A DNA stretch of 64,000 nt from Liolophura sinensis (taxonomy: Eukaryota; Mollusca; Polyplacophora; Chitonida; Chitonidae). Each line of letters starts with the position of its first letter. The first letter of the stretch is position 1. The notes beneath the pieces were generated by a model. The model saw only the letters and a program-made list of their open reading frames with translations, ran no database searches and had not been told where the DNA came from. The stretch lies in contig NC_088295.1 in NCBI RefSeq assembly GCF_032854445.1, positions 80,010,028 to 80,074,027 of the forward strand, written 5' to 3'. Positions 34,288 through 46,035 of this stretch are shown here, one piece after another. A program made the translations under genes and the position numbers.

Positions 34288-37200
34288 GTAAAATGTGAGA
34301 ACAAATAGGTAAAACAGGTGGAGGTTTATACCAATCTGAACGTTAGGTTGATGGACCAGGGTGTAGCATCATAAAGTGGCCAATTTTCGACACGACATAA
34401 ACCAAACCAGATGCGCAGATAACTTCAAATATCATTCGATCTGAGAAGGCGTGAGTGATAACAAAAGTAACATGCTGTACCCCACCACCCCCGTTCCATC
34501 GACCACCCCGCCTTTCTTTCCGCACACGCACACATAGTCCTTCGTTAAAAAAAAAAATCTTTAAGGTTTTCCCAATTCACTTTATTTTCACTTTCGAGTT
34601 TTGCCCGGTTAGCAAGTCTCAGTCATTAGGGTTAAAAAAAATAAAAGAAAGAAAGGAAAGCATGTGGAAATACAGATCATTGAGCTACCTGAAAGAAAGG
34701 TATTGTCGTGTGTGATTTTTTTCTTTTACAGTTTATGCAGTGATAACTCACTTATTGATACATGTCAGCAGAAGGATGGAGAGCTACACAGTGAAATCTA
34801 ACGAAAGTGGTCATGTCGAACAGCTACCTGAATGCAAAACAAGGCAATGCGGCATATTCCCCTTGGAGAGGGGAGTACCTCACATGGCTCATGCTAGCTG
34901 CGCTTGGCCGTTTAGAGCTTATTTTAACTCCTTGAGGAAGATTTCACTGACCTTAACAACTGGAACTCACCTTTATATTTTGTATACACTGATTTCCTTA
35001 TGTAGATGTAGCCAAAATTTGAAGTCAGGCCATCTCATTTCCAAATTGCTCCTATTTTTCCCCCACATCACCTGTGTTAATTTTGTCAAAATAAGGCGTC
35101 TCAAAGACACTGAGACACGCACCTGGCTAAACCTATGTTCCCTAAGTTTGCCAAAGTGTAGACATGCCAAACTCTGGATCATTAAACTGTCTATTATAGT
35201 AATCCAGCGTTTAAACTTTTGAATCACGCAAGTCTGATCAATATCTGCCATGGTTTGAAATTGAACTGTCTGCAAGATACATACAGCCTTCAAATCTATA
35301 TTTTGGCTTTTGGCACTCATGGTCAACAGTCTGTCGGGCCAGCTTGTACAATATAGCTGGATCGTAGCTGAATATCCTACATCCGTCGTGGCAGAGCCGT
35401 CCAGGTATGGCCCTGATCCCATTGTATACCCATCATACATATACAGTGGAACAGGATCAGATCATGTTAGGCCCAACATGCGCCGACCCTGTAGCCATGA
35501 TGGGCGTAGGATATTAAGCAGGAATGTGACTGTACTGTACTTTGCTGATGGTTAGAATTCAAATCATGGCAGACGTTGGTTTGACTTTTTTGATCGAAAA
35601 GTGACCAGCTGGATTACTGTTAAAAGATGAGTGACACAATTTACTGATGCAGGTTTTGACATGTTTGAGTTGTAAAGATCAGTGAGTTTTCCTTCGCGAA
35701 CTATAGATATGTACTAATTACTAGGCTATACCTGACATGGAGCATAAATATTAGCAGCATATGTCAGCATTGGTGGATAAGTGTACTTTGAAGGGCAGCA
35801 AGGATCCTTGGTTGAAAGAGCTAAGCTACTCAACCAGTTACATTGGCTTTTACAATGTTGGTCTCTGTTCATCGGCATGCCATCAGTAGGACAGCTACGG
35901 TACTTTATCTGCTTTACTCCACATGTAATTGTAGATTAAAATATACTCCCTTTTCACACTTCTTGTATTATGAAGATGTCATGTATTCATAGTATTTTAT
36001 GTACTGGTATGTCAATATTGTTTTGCTACAGGTTGGAGAGCAGAAGTTCACAGCTCATCGTATTGTTCTGGCAGCAAGCATACCTTATTTCAATGCAATG
36101 TTCACACATGACATGGTAGAGTCCAAGCAAGATGAGATCACCATGCAAGGGATTGATCCAGGGTACGTAGAAATGGTCAAAAACGGTAGGCCTATAAACA
36201 AGAACGGAATCAGATTCTCTCCTAGCTTCTTATCCCACAATCCCTGGGAACAGGAATTCCTTAAGACAAACAAAATAGAAGAAACTTGTGGACTGACATG
36301 GTTTTGCACAGAAGCTCATCTGTGCAGGTAGAAAAAGATCCTTACCATGTTGCTCATACACATCTGCATTCGTGTATTCTTTATTTTTTAAAATGTTGTG
36401 CACCATTTGATCTATCATTATTCATTTAAAAGAACATATTTTTTCCCCAGTTAGCCCTGGACAAACCACTGGGCATTTATTGTCCATTGGCTGTGAATTT
36501 ACAACTGATCCTTACATTACCCATTTGGCCTGTTGCTACCACTGCCTTTGAAGAACACAAGTTATCTCCCTTGGTACCTTGTAAGTCAGATCCGAGTCCG
36601 TCATGCCTGCAATCATTTTTCCTTTGGTTCTGACATCGATGTGAGATTAATCATATGTACTTTTGAGCGGGATAATCAGTTTGATGTAGATCCTTTTGGC
36701 CCTTGAATTCTTCTGGCCATTTATAACTGATACAATGATGCTCTTGTTTTTACATTCAGGATTTATGCTTGTATTTTTTTTTTTTCTTTCTTTTTCTTTT
36801 TTTTCTTTCTTTTCTCTAAAATGAAACATACTAAGTTGAGCTTTAATGTCTGACAGCTTTTTATTGATGTTATCCATTTTCAAAACAAGTCATTAATTAT
36901 AAACTAGAACTGCTACAATTTCAGAACTTCTAAGCAGTCTTCATGTATGGTTATGAGTGGATCTATCTACTGGTTCTGGAGAAGAAAATGTTATAAGGCT
37001 TTGCTCCAAATCCAGTTTGGCCACTAATCTAAGTGGCGTAGAAGACCAAGCTTTAAATCTGTGAAAGATAATATCTGCAAGAATTCTGCTGCCAAATTTC
37101 AAACAGCTGCAATGTGAATTTCTCTTTAAAAAAAGGACAAAAAGCACAGGTCAGAAAGAATTTTTTAATCCTCCAAGGAAAAACATTAGGCTTCCAGCTA

Positions 37201-40200
37201 TCAGCTACATAATTTGTGATTCTTTGTTGTGCTTGATAACATGTAAAGCACCTACATGAAGTTTACAGTGTGATTGATTTTCAGAGCTATGGGAGCCTTA
37301 GTAAACTATGCATATAATGGTAAAGTGGAGATAGAAGTGAATAATGTCCAGTCACTGCTGGTAGGGGCTAGTTTCCTGCATCTCCAAACTGTCAAAGAAG
37401 CCTGCTGTGATTTCTTGAAACAAAGGTAAATAACATCTGATGATGTCAAGAGAGGGTAGAGATTGTTTCAATATGACTTGTATATTCAAAAGGTTATTGG
37501 CGACCGTATGAAGAACCTGTTTGCAACAAGAAGCAACAACGGTGGTATTTCATATGTGAACAGTGGAAATGCCCTTAGCTTACGAAATGTTACAGTAGTA
37601 TGAATTGTTGATAGTCATCTCCTGTGGGTCACATGTGGAGAACAGTTGTGAACAGTTGTAATTTGCACACTTATATGGATTTTGGAGATGAAGGTTAGTT
37701 TCCCTGTCAAGGAGGAGGGAGAATCAAAGGCTGCAGAAAGCCATTCTTGTCAGAGTATCTCTATACTGTCCGTACTACATTTATTTCATAAAATACTTGT
37801 AATAGCATTGAGGTACAGTTACATTCAGTTCAGCTGCCCACATTTAAGTTCTTTGGTATAATAAATGTGTACATAAGTGCATGGTGAAAACCCTGATATA
37901 CAATGTAAATACACTTATGCCAATGTGGACATTTATCTAAAGAAAATAAGCACAGCTAAATATGTAAATAAATATATGATCGTTATGGATATGGTATTTG
38001 TGTTGTACATGTAACTATTTGTGTGACAGACTACACCCACAGAATTGTCTGGGGCTGAGGAAGTTTGCTGACCAGTACATGTGCACCAGCCTGGTGGAGT
38101 CAGCCAACAAGTACATCCAGAAACACTTCCAGGCCGTGAGTAAGGGCGACGAGTTCTTATCTCTGAGTAAAGCTGAAGTGTTGGACATCATTAGCAGGGA
38201 TGAACTCCATGTGACCAGCGAAGAACAGGTACATATAACTGAACCGGAAGTTCATTGATTGTTATGCTAAGTATCTGGTTGTGGAAATGCCAGGTAAAAC
38301 TACTCACCTTCATTTTGCTCGTCTTGATACGGAACTTCATAAGGTGAAAAGTTGAAAAAGTGCCACCTGTCATAATGTTGACTCTGTTTTTACCCTTCAC
38401 CCAAGATTCTCCATGGGGTATTGTCGAAGCGGGTGCCGTTCCTCCGTCCGCTGTCCGTCAGTCCGCCCTTCTGTTCATATACTTATAAACACTTTAGAAC
38501 GGTTTAGCCCAAGTTTACCAAACTTACATCACACTTACACCTTGGGATGAGGAAGAACCTTATTTATTTTGAGTGACGTGGATCTTTTTCTTCAAGGTCA
38601 TTGGGATCAATTAAGTTAAATGTAATAAAACTCTTGCAAACACAATATCTCTAGAGCGTGAGGAAGAATCCTATTGATTTTCAGCAACCCTGACCTTTTT
38701 CTTCAAGGTCATCCAGGTCATTTAAGTTCATTTTTATATGAGAGGCCGCAATGGTAGTCTGAAATAAACAAAAAAGTTGTTATCCTAAAAAGATATTTCC
38801 TCTCCAGCCGTACATGGGAAGGTCAGTCAGCAACCTGCGGATGCTGCCCGGTTTCATCCCACCATAATGCTGGCCGCCGTCGTATAAGTGAAATATTCTT
38901 GAGTACTGTGTAAAACAACAATCAAATAAATAAATAAATAAAAAGATATTCTCCTGTTTCATGTTTCACAACTTTCATCTGAATGCCTCTTGAAGAAGAT
39001 CTACATATTACAAACCAGCGATAAATTGAACCCATTCATTACAGTGTATAAGGGGCCTCCGTGGCTCAGTTGGTTAGCACGCTAGAGCAGAGTTATGCCC
39101 CAGAAGCCTCTCACCAATGCGGTCGCTGTAAGTTCAAGTCCATCTCATGCTGGCTTCCTCTCCAGTTGTACGTGGGAAGGTTTGCCAGCAACCTGCAGAT
39201 GGTCGTGGGTTTCCTTGGGCTCTGCCCGGTTTCCACCCACCATAATGCTGGCCACCGTCGTATAAGTGAAATGTTCTTGAGTACGGCGTAAAACACCAAT
39301 CAAATAAATAAATAAATAAATTACAGTGTACATGTGCTCAAGGCTGAGGGATTTTAAGTGTATTGCATGGTATGTTTTTTTACTAAATGGCACTGTGATG
39401 ATTCAGTGGTGCTAATCATGATTGTCACTTTGCTTTCTGTTTGACATTTTTTTATCTACACACTATTACTGATTGTTATTGTTTAAAAAATTGGGAGTCC
39501 AGTTTACAACTTGTAAATGCCTTATTTATTTTTTCCTTACACATATACAAGAAAAAAAACATAGACATTTTTCATCATTAGAAGTTGGCATATAAATCAT
39601 AGAAAGGCACGCACAGACATTTCAGTAGGTGTATATCTTAATTTTTGTATTTTGAGATTAATAATATGAACAAAGTAAAGTGATAATAAAATAACACTGA
39701 ATACTGCAAGCTGGACTTTGCCCACTTTATGAAACACTGGTGACGTTGTTCAGAATGGTTACTTCCTGTAATAAGTACATGAGCAACAATAAGGCAGTGA
39801 AGACAGTCCAAAAATGCTTTGCACTGTCGGTTCAACCCCATTGGCCATGCCATGTTATTTTATGTTGACGTCTGTGATTAAAATAATCTGACGTACAATG
39901 TAATGTTGTTGAATATTAGGTATTTGAGGCAATCCTGGCCTGGGTTAAGAGGAACCAGGATCAAGAGAAGGACTCCTTCCCAGAACTCATGGTCAAGGTC
40001 CGCTTACCTCTGCTCACCCCACAGTACCTTTCTGACAGGGTGGCTACTGAAGAGCTTGTTAAAAGCTCCCTCAAATGCAGGTACCATACAGCCAATTTTT
40101 CTCTCTCGTGTTCCTTTCTTTGTGTGTTTTTCTTTTTTTTTTTCTTTTTTTTTTTGGCTCACATTTTCTCACTGTATGAATCCAGAGTTTTCAGAATTCT

Positions 40201-43200
40201 TCTTAAATGATAAATTGGTGCAGAATTTATGAGCACCACAATATTGCAGGCCAGTATACCGTTTATAGCAAGGGTGGCATTGTGTATTGCTAATAAAGAT
40301 ATCCAGTAAATGGAATCTCCAATGACAAAAGCACTCTTTTTTTTGCAAATTTGTGACAAGCAATAATCACGTGTCCAGCTATAGCAGCTGTATCAGTTCT
40401 GATCATCACTATTGGCTTGCCGACAATACAAGATTTTCAAGTCATGACAGCAATATAAAAAGGTCATCGGAATTATGTTCTGCAGTTTTGTTGGGTGCAG
40501 CAAAGTGCAAAGACATCAGAATTCTGTCAGCAGTATTCCCTTGAATACAAAAACCACCATGTTGTGTGATAAATGACAGTAACATCAAGGTAACAAGGGA
40601 CTTAACTCTGTTATTGCTGTAACTCGTGTGTCATAGGGATCTGTTGGATGAGGCAAAGGATTACCATCTGATGCCAGAAAGAAGACCTTTGCTTCAGACC
40701 TTTAAGGCCCGACCTCGCTGTTGTACTGATGTGCCTGGATTTATCTATGCTATAGGGGGCCTCACTTCATCAGGTAGGTTCAACACCAAGATGAAAGCCT
40801 ATTACTTATGATGTTGTTCTGAAGTGTAGAAAATTACCAAGTCATTAAAGGTTACCAGTGTACCACTGACGTTTAACATTTTAAAAGAATCATGCCCATA
40901 TTTTCAGTAAGAGTTACTAGAGCATTAATGACATGTATGTTACATACAGGTACATGTACTTGAAGCAAGATTTAGTGTCAGTGCAATGGCTGCAGAATAG
41001 ATTTTACAGAAATAATGGATTCACTGAGACTTGAGTCAGGCCACTTTACAAATGAAGATGAAATTAATTGATTTTATGTAATTCATATTTTTTATATATT
41101 AAGTCCTGTAACTGGGAGCTTATTGGGTATAAGCATGTGATAACACTGTCTTGTGTTACCTTACATGAAGTTCACTGAAGTTTACCACTTTGAAATATGA
41201 CACATTGTTAAAATGTTCAGCAGTATAACTTACGGTGGTTTACCCAGGATGTCTGGTTTAACCCACGAATATAATTCTTGAGTACAAGTACAACGGAGTA
41301 AAAAACTAAATGCTTGAACTAGGCAACAAGCTGTACATTATTGTTGTCTGTTAAAGGGACTCCCTGAGCACAGTGGAGTATTATGATCCAATCGTAGGGC
41401 GTTGGTCTGTCGCTGAGGCAATGACAACGCTTGCGCAGCAGGGTGGGCGCTACTGTCTTAGCAGGTAAGTGTGATTTGATATCATTATAACATTTGTGGT
41501 CGTACAAAGTATGCCTTGTAGATGTGTTTTTGAAACGTGTTTAACGCAGGAATAAGAATGTGTCAGAAAAATGGTTTTATAACATCTTTTACTGTCTACT
41601 TGTATTAAGAAATGGCTGTTTTAAGGTTTGTGCTATTTTAGGAATAGGCTTAAACTGAATGTGACATATTTAAAATACAGTGAAAAAACTTTAGAACTTT
41701 TCCGGCTTGCACTGGACGTGTACACACATGTTCATTGCTTTTGTAATGTAGCCTGCCCTCTTCTGTATCACTGTGTGATAACATAGGTCCTGATAAAGTA
41801 TTTAATGAGATAGATATGATATTAAAGGATACTTGAAAAAGTACTGTAAAGCAAAGAGTATGGTTTCAAGGAAGGTGAAAAGAATACATATGAGCCAAAA
41901 GACAGGGAAAAAATGTGATTTTTGAGGCATATTTTGTTGTTCTTAATGTACTAGTTACTTTTATACCCCAGAAGAAATCCGGGAAGATTTTTTGTACTTT
42001 TATTTGTTAGACCACCTTGTATACTCCATATAAAGAAATTAAAAAAAGTGTTTCATGTGTCCTTCAAGGTAACAAACATTGGATGTACAATATTGTTAAC
42101 ATGTTGCATTATGTCAATCGATTCCTTAAGTCCAAGAGCAACAACTATAACTGACAGCCTATATATTTGCACTTTGGGCAGGTTGTCTGTACGCTATTGG
42201 TGGGTATGATGGTCAGGAGAGACTGAGCACAGTGGAGGTGTTTGAACCAGATTTGAAAAAGTGGAAGAAAGTTAGCCCCATGAACTGTAAACGAAGGTAA
42301 TACTGCTCTACAAATGGATGTGTCACTATGTACATGTTCATGTTGGGCCTGCTCCACACATTCACAGCTCCATTTAAATACACGGTTTACATGCTTGCAG
42401 AATTCCAGTGAACAAATTAAGCTTGAATAGTCATTAAAAATGGCAGACAAAAAAAACATTGAAGTGAAACCAATGAATTTGTGTCAAGATTACAGTTTTG
42501 TCAAGGGTTGGTAAATCCTGGGCTACACAGGAGATATGTTCTTTGTTTTTTAAATTAATTTATGTAAATATACTTTCTAGAATATGAGCTACATGTAATA
42601 GTAGAAAGGTCTACATCTGAGTGATACTGTGGTAAAATATCTGGTGATCACATGATAAGCTAATCTGCATGTCCAGGGAAAAGTCAGATAAAATATAAGA
42701 TCTTCAGACTAGAAGAGGTTTGAGTATGTTTGTGAACCTAAGTGTGATGATGTTTAATTTTTGCTGCAGTGCCTTGGGAGTGGCCATCTTGGATGGGAAG
42801 ATCTATGTGTGTGGCGGGTATGACGGAGTGTCCTCCCTCTGCTCTGTGGAGCTCTATAACCCCAAACTGGACACGTGAGTATCAGAAGTATCTGTTAGCA
42901 GTTTATCGCCTGGCACAATGCCATGCCTGTCAACACGTCTGTCTGGCCCCTGGAAAAGCGCTTTATTCCATTTGCTGTCCTTTTCTTCACAACAGTACTA
43001 TAAATACTTTCATTAGTTTATCATATCATATTCACTGAACTATGTTTCCAAATATGGAAGAGTAACAATATGATTGAAAACTGTTGTTAGCCTCACAATT
43101 CTCGCCCGAAAGGAAGTTTCCAGGACTCTAACGTTTAGCAAACCGGGCATATGTAATGCACAGCCGTGGATCAACAAGATCACAAGTTTTCACAACAATG

Positions 43201-46035
43201 AAATTTGAACGTTAGATCATAGCCAGCTGCTTGCCCAGTTCAGGTCGGCTGGAGAGGAAGCGTCAGTCCACCCACGAAAGACTAGCCGCACAGAACAGTT
43301 CTATTTGATCTTTGTTACGAACCTGACAAATGCAACTGTCAAAGCAACGGCAACGTGCGGCCTCATACTTATGAGTCAATCTTATAGGGTAACAAAATCA
43401 TATACTGAGTTCTCCTCAAGCAGACCAGTCAAAACTGTTCAAGAAAATGAATTTTATTTTTATGTGATTTAAAAAAATTTTTTTTATTCTAATGCTTTGA
43501 ATTTTACAAATAACTTAATTGATTGACTTCAAATGCCTTTGATACTCAGTACTATTAGTCATAATTCCTGAACAAATAACATCCATGTCCATGGGACTAT
43601 TTGTGTTTGACGTAGTGGACATCACAAAAAATAAAATAGTTCAAAAAGATATGTGGAACATAAAACAAAATTTCTTATTGTTAAGGCCTTGAGTTAAGAG
43701 ACTGTCTGCTAGGGAGTACTTTAACAAAGTTTTTTCCATTTAAGAAATAAATGTAATGGCATGCTACATGCTTAAATGTATGTGAAAATATCCATTTTTT
43801 GTTGTCAGTTGAGGAGCTTTAGGGTATGAATATTGATATATATTTAAACTATGACTTAAACCAGATCTAAACTGGTTTTGAGTGGCAACATAGCAATCTC
43901 CAATGGTGGCAAATCATCCCCCATGCCTTTCATAAATCCTGGCAAGGGGTCTGCTGTGATACCTGAGGCGAGGAGGTTTTACCCTGTGGTTAGGCATCCC
44001 TCTGCTGCTGTGCAAAAGCAGATGATGTTTGGCCACACAGTTTCATTTTGTACTTGTCAGTGACGCACAGACCCACTGGTTTGTTAATATTTGTTGATAA
44101 TTCATTTCAGGCTACTGACTACCCAAGTATCTGTATGCCCAGCATTAATGGTTATTGTGTTGTTGTTGTGTATGTATGATAGTCGCACGCATAGGATAAT
44201 GGTACGGTAATAGTGACATACAAAATGTCGTATTACAAAGGTACGATCAAAAAATGCTGTACGGCACTTTTTAAACTGAACCCAGAACTTTATGACAGTC
44301 CTGCCGAATATGTTGCATATTACACACCGCCAGGAGCAACGCTACATTACCCTGGCATCATTCGATGACACACCATTTTTTTTCTTTGTATGTATTTTTG
44401 CACTATTAATGGAAAAGCTAAGTTTGAGTTTTACTACCTTAAAATTGTGTCAAATTTTCATTTTTGTCAACTAATATTTGCTCCCTAGTTGAATTGATTG
44501 ATGTTTGGTGTATAATACATCGGCTATTGAATAAACATGTGCTCATGCGGACTTTTAGCCCATATTTATTCACATACCTGTAAGTATCTGATAATTACTG
44601 GGTTAAAGCGACTGTCTAGAAGGCATTACATAGAGGATCTAACCTTGTTACAGATGGACTATGCTTAGTAATATGCACAAACACAGAAGTGCCTCAGGAG
44701 TAACAGTTCTTGATGGGGAAATCTATGCCTGTGGGGGACATGACGGCCTGTCTATCTATGACTCAGTGAGTATCGTGTTTTCAGTGTTATATACTTTTTA
44801 AATTTTTTGGACTAAATGTATATGACAGGCTGTAGTGCAACAGTGCATGTAATGTATAGAAAGGAATCTCTGACAGTATGAAAATTTTCTGGCTTCCTCT
44901 CCAGTCGTAATTTGGGAAGGTCTACCTGCAACCTGCACATGGTCATTTGTGTCACCCGGGCTCAAGCCAAAAAATGTCTGCTTCCACCGTATAAGTGAAA
45001 TATTCTTGAGCAGGGCATAAAACACCAATCAAATAAATAAATAGACGTGAGGATGGTGTGTGCTTCTTTCTGAGAGCTGACATGTAGATACAATGCCAAG
45101 TAAAATTTTACATGAGGATGCAACTTTTTAATTACTGTTTCTTAGAAACTTTTAGGGCCACTTAGAGGGTTACCTTGGTGAAATGTGAGAATTTTTGTTT
45201 TGACATTGTCCTTTGTTGTTGGCATGGATTGTATCCATAATTGAATTTTCATCTGCCAATCATGTTACACCTTTGACTTGTTGGAGGGTCATCTCTCTGT
45301 CTTTATTTATTTATTGAAATGATTGGTGTTATACGCCGTACTGAAGAATACTTCACGCCCACGATGGCAGGCAGCATTATGGTGGGATGAAAACGAGGAG
45401 AGCACGGAGGGAAGCAACAACCATCCACCAGTTGCTGGCAGACCCTCCAACGTAAGTATGGAGAGGAAGCCAGCTCTTGTCTTCAGTAGTGCATCCCAGT
45501 GGCAGCACTCCTTTTGATCATCTTTTGATCACTGCTTTTAATCAGCCTGTTACATGTAGACCCGACACTGTCACAATATGATTGTATGACTGACAAATAA
45601 ATCTGATTATATGAATATGGTTATAGTAATGTCCTGTATTTGTAGGTGGAATGTTTCAATACAACTACAACTTGTTGGAGAAGTGTGCGTAGTATGCAGA
45701 CTAAGAGGTGTCGCTTGGGCGTGGCCACACTGAATGGTCAGCTCTACGCTGTCGGGGGATACGACGGGAATGTTTTCCTCAAGACAGTTGAGTGTTTTGA
45801 TCCCAGCACAAACAAATGGACATATGTGAGACCGCTTAATAAGAAGCGGAGCCGTGTGGCCGTGGCAGCTACCTACGGAAAGCTGTTCGCAATCGGGGGA
45901 TATGATGGGGTGACAAACCTCAAATCTGTGGAGATGTATGATCCAGAGTCTGATACATGGACCATGGTAGCCCCAATGTGTGCTCATGAGGGAGGAGTGG
46001 GCGTGGCAGTGCTGCCCATTGAGGAGGACCCTTGA
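34180..46035 (+). CDS. KLHL18: Kelch-like protein 18 (BTB-BACK-Kelch, Cullin-3 adaptor), 11 coding exons
   Basis: Joining the exons at 34180-34287, 36032-36162, 37285-37425, 38030-38228, 39920-40080, 40637-40773, 41357-41464, 42182-42296, 42770-42874, 44654-44765 and 45646-46035 gives 1707 nt, about 568 residues; human KLHL18 has 574. BTB lies at about 20-127 ([12 protein letters not shown], then [13 protein letters not shown]), BACK at about 130-240 ([13 protein letters not shown]), and six Kelch blades at about 283-568, each with a GG doublet. KLHL18 proteins bring substrates to the CUL3 ubiquitin ligase; Aurora-A and UNC119 are known vertebrate targets. All introns are GT-AG. Introns 4 and 10 each carry two SINE copies. 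Exon 7 does not read in a single frame: one base is missing at its start and one is extra near 41430-41433, leaving its 108-nt length unchanged. This may be an assembly error or a real lesion. Confidence 0.96.
36032..36162 (+). CDS. KLHL18: KLHL18 coding exon 2
   Basis: Acceptor TTTTGCTACAG. It encodes BTB residues 37-80, including [16 protein letters not shown]. Donor GTACGT; the last codon is split after two bases. Confidence 0.95.
37285..37425 (+). CDS. KLHL18: KLHL18 coding exon 3
   Basis: Acceptor GATTTTCAG. It encodes the end of BTB ([22 protein letters not shown]). Donor GTAAAT; an Arg codon is split after AG. Confidence 0.95.
38030..38228 (+). CDS. KLHL18: KLHL18 coding exon 4
   Basis: Acceptor TTTGTGTGACAG. 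It encodes the start of BACK ([15 protein letters not shown]) through [13 protein letters not shown]. Donor GTACAT; phase 0. Confidence 0.95.
38798..38942 (+). mobile_element. SINE family A, 5'-truncated, in KLHL18 intron 4
   Basis: CCTCTCCAGCCGTACATGGG to ATTCTTGAGTACTGTG and a CAAATAAATAAATAAATA tail. A short internal part is missing. Confidence 0.92.
39051..39320 (+). mobile_element. SINE family A, full length, with target-site duplication
   Basis: Complete: tRNA-like head GGGGCCTCCGTGGCTCAGTT with A box, B-box-like GTAAGTTCAAGTCC, conserved body, ATTCTTGAGTACGG-type 3' end (here GTTCTTGAGTACGGCG) and a CAAATAAATAAATAAATAAA tail. The 10-bp repeat TTACAGTGTA flanks it at 39039-39048 and 39321-39330, evidence of fairly recent retroposition. 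Confidence 0.96.
39920..40080 (+). CDS. KLHL18: KLHL18 coding exon 5
   Basis: Acceptor TTGAATATTAG. It encodes the rest of BACK ([24 protein letters not shown], ending KC plus a split Arg). Donor GTACCA. Confidence 0.94.
40637..40773 (+). CDS. KLHL18: KLHL18 coding exon 6
   Basis: Acceptor GTGTCATAG. It encodes [17 protein letters not shown], then the first Kelch strand with [11 protein letters not shown]. The best donor, GTAGGT at 40774, leaves one base of a Gly codon. Confidence 0.93.
41357..41464 (+). CDS. KLHL18: KLHL18 coding exon 7, frame disrupted
   Basis: The 5' two thirds read [16 protein letters not shown] and AEAMTTL in one frame; the 3' third reads [10 protein letters not shown] in the next frame. 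The shift lies at about 41430-41433. The entry phase from exon 6 is also off by one in the opposite sense. Total length, 108 nt, is consistent with neighbouring phases. Donor GTAAGT. Confidence 0.85.
42182..42296 (+). CDS. KLHL18: KLHL18 coding exon 8
   Basis: Acceptor CACTTTGGGCAG. It encodes a Kelch blade ([20 protein letters not shown] through MNCK). Donor GTAATA; an Arg codon is split after AG. Confidence 0.94.
42770..42874 (+). CDS. KLHL18: KLHL18 coding exon 9
   Basis: Acceptor TTTTTGCTGCAG. It encodes [20 protein letters not shown] and the following strand. Donor GTGAGT. Confidence 0.95.
44654..44765 (+). CDS. KLHL18: KLHL18 coding exon 10
   Basis: Acceptor CCTTGTTACAG. It encodes [19 protein letters not shown], ending [11 protein letters not shown]. 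Donor GTGAGT; phase 0. Confidence 0.95.
44887..45043 (+). mobile_element. SINE family A, 5'-truncated, in KLHL18 intron 10
   Basis: CTGGCTTCCTCTCCAGTCGT to the CAATCAAATAAATAAATA tail, diverged in the middle. Confidence 0.9.
45302..45478 (-). mobile_element. SINE family A, head-less, in KLHL18 intron 10
   Basis: TTTATTTATTTATTG tail, GGTGTTATACGCCGTACTGA, GGCAGCATTATGGTGGGATG and GTTGCTGGCAGACCCTCC. Oppositely oriented to the copy 260 bp upstream. Confidence 0.9.
45646..46035 (+). CDS. KLHL18: KLHL18 terminal coding exon 11
   Basis: Acceptor TGTATTTGTAG. It encodes the last two Kelch blades (two GGYDG motifs) and ends EEDP with a TGA stop. The first codon is GTG, encoding an internal Val, not a start. 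Confidence 0.96.
   Translation: MECFNTTTTCWRSVRSMQTKRCRLGVATLNGQLYAVGGYDGNVFLKTVECFDPSTNKWTYVRPLNKKRSRVAVAATYGKLFAIGGYDGVTNLKSVEMYDPESDTWTMVAPMCAHEGGVGVAVLPIEEDP

Noticed and set aside
34740-35222. 160-codon plus-strand frame in KLHL18 intron 1, and the 155-codon frame opposite it
   Set aside because: They overlap on opposite strands, lie inside an intron and have no known motif or splice support.
35999-36331. 110-codon frame read straight through KLHL18 exon 2
   Set aside because: Only 36032-36162 is coding; the rest is intron on either side of clear splice sites.
45607-45987. 126-codon minus-strand frame
   Set aside because: Shadow of KLHL18 exon 11, whose plus-strand Kelch repeats are unambiguous.
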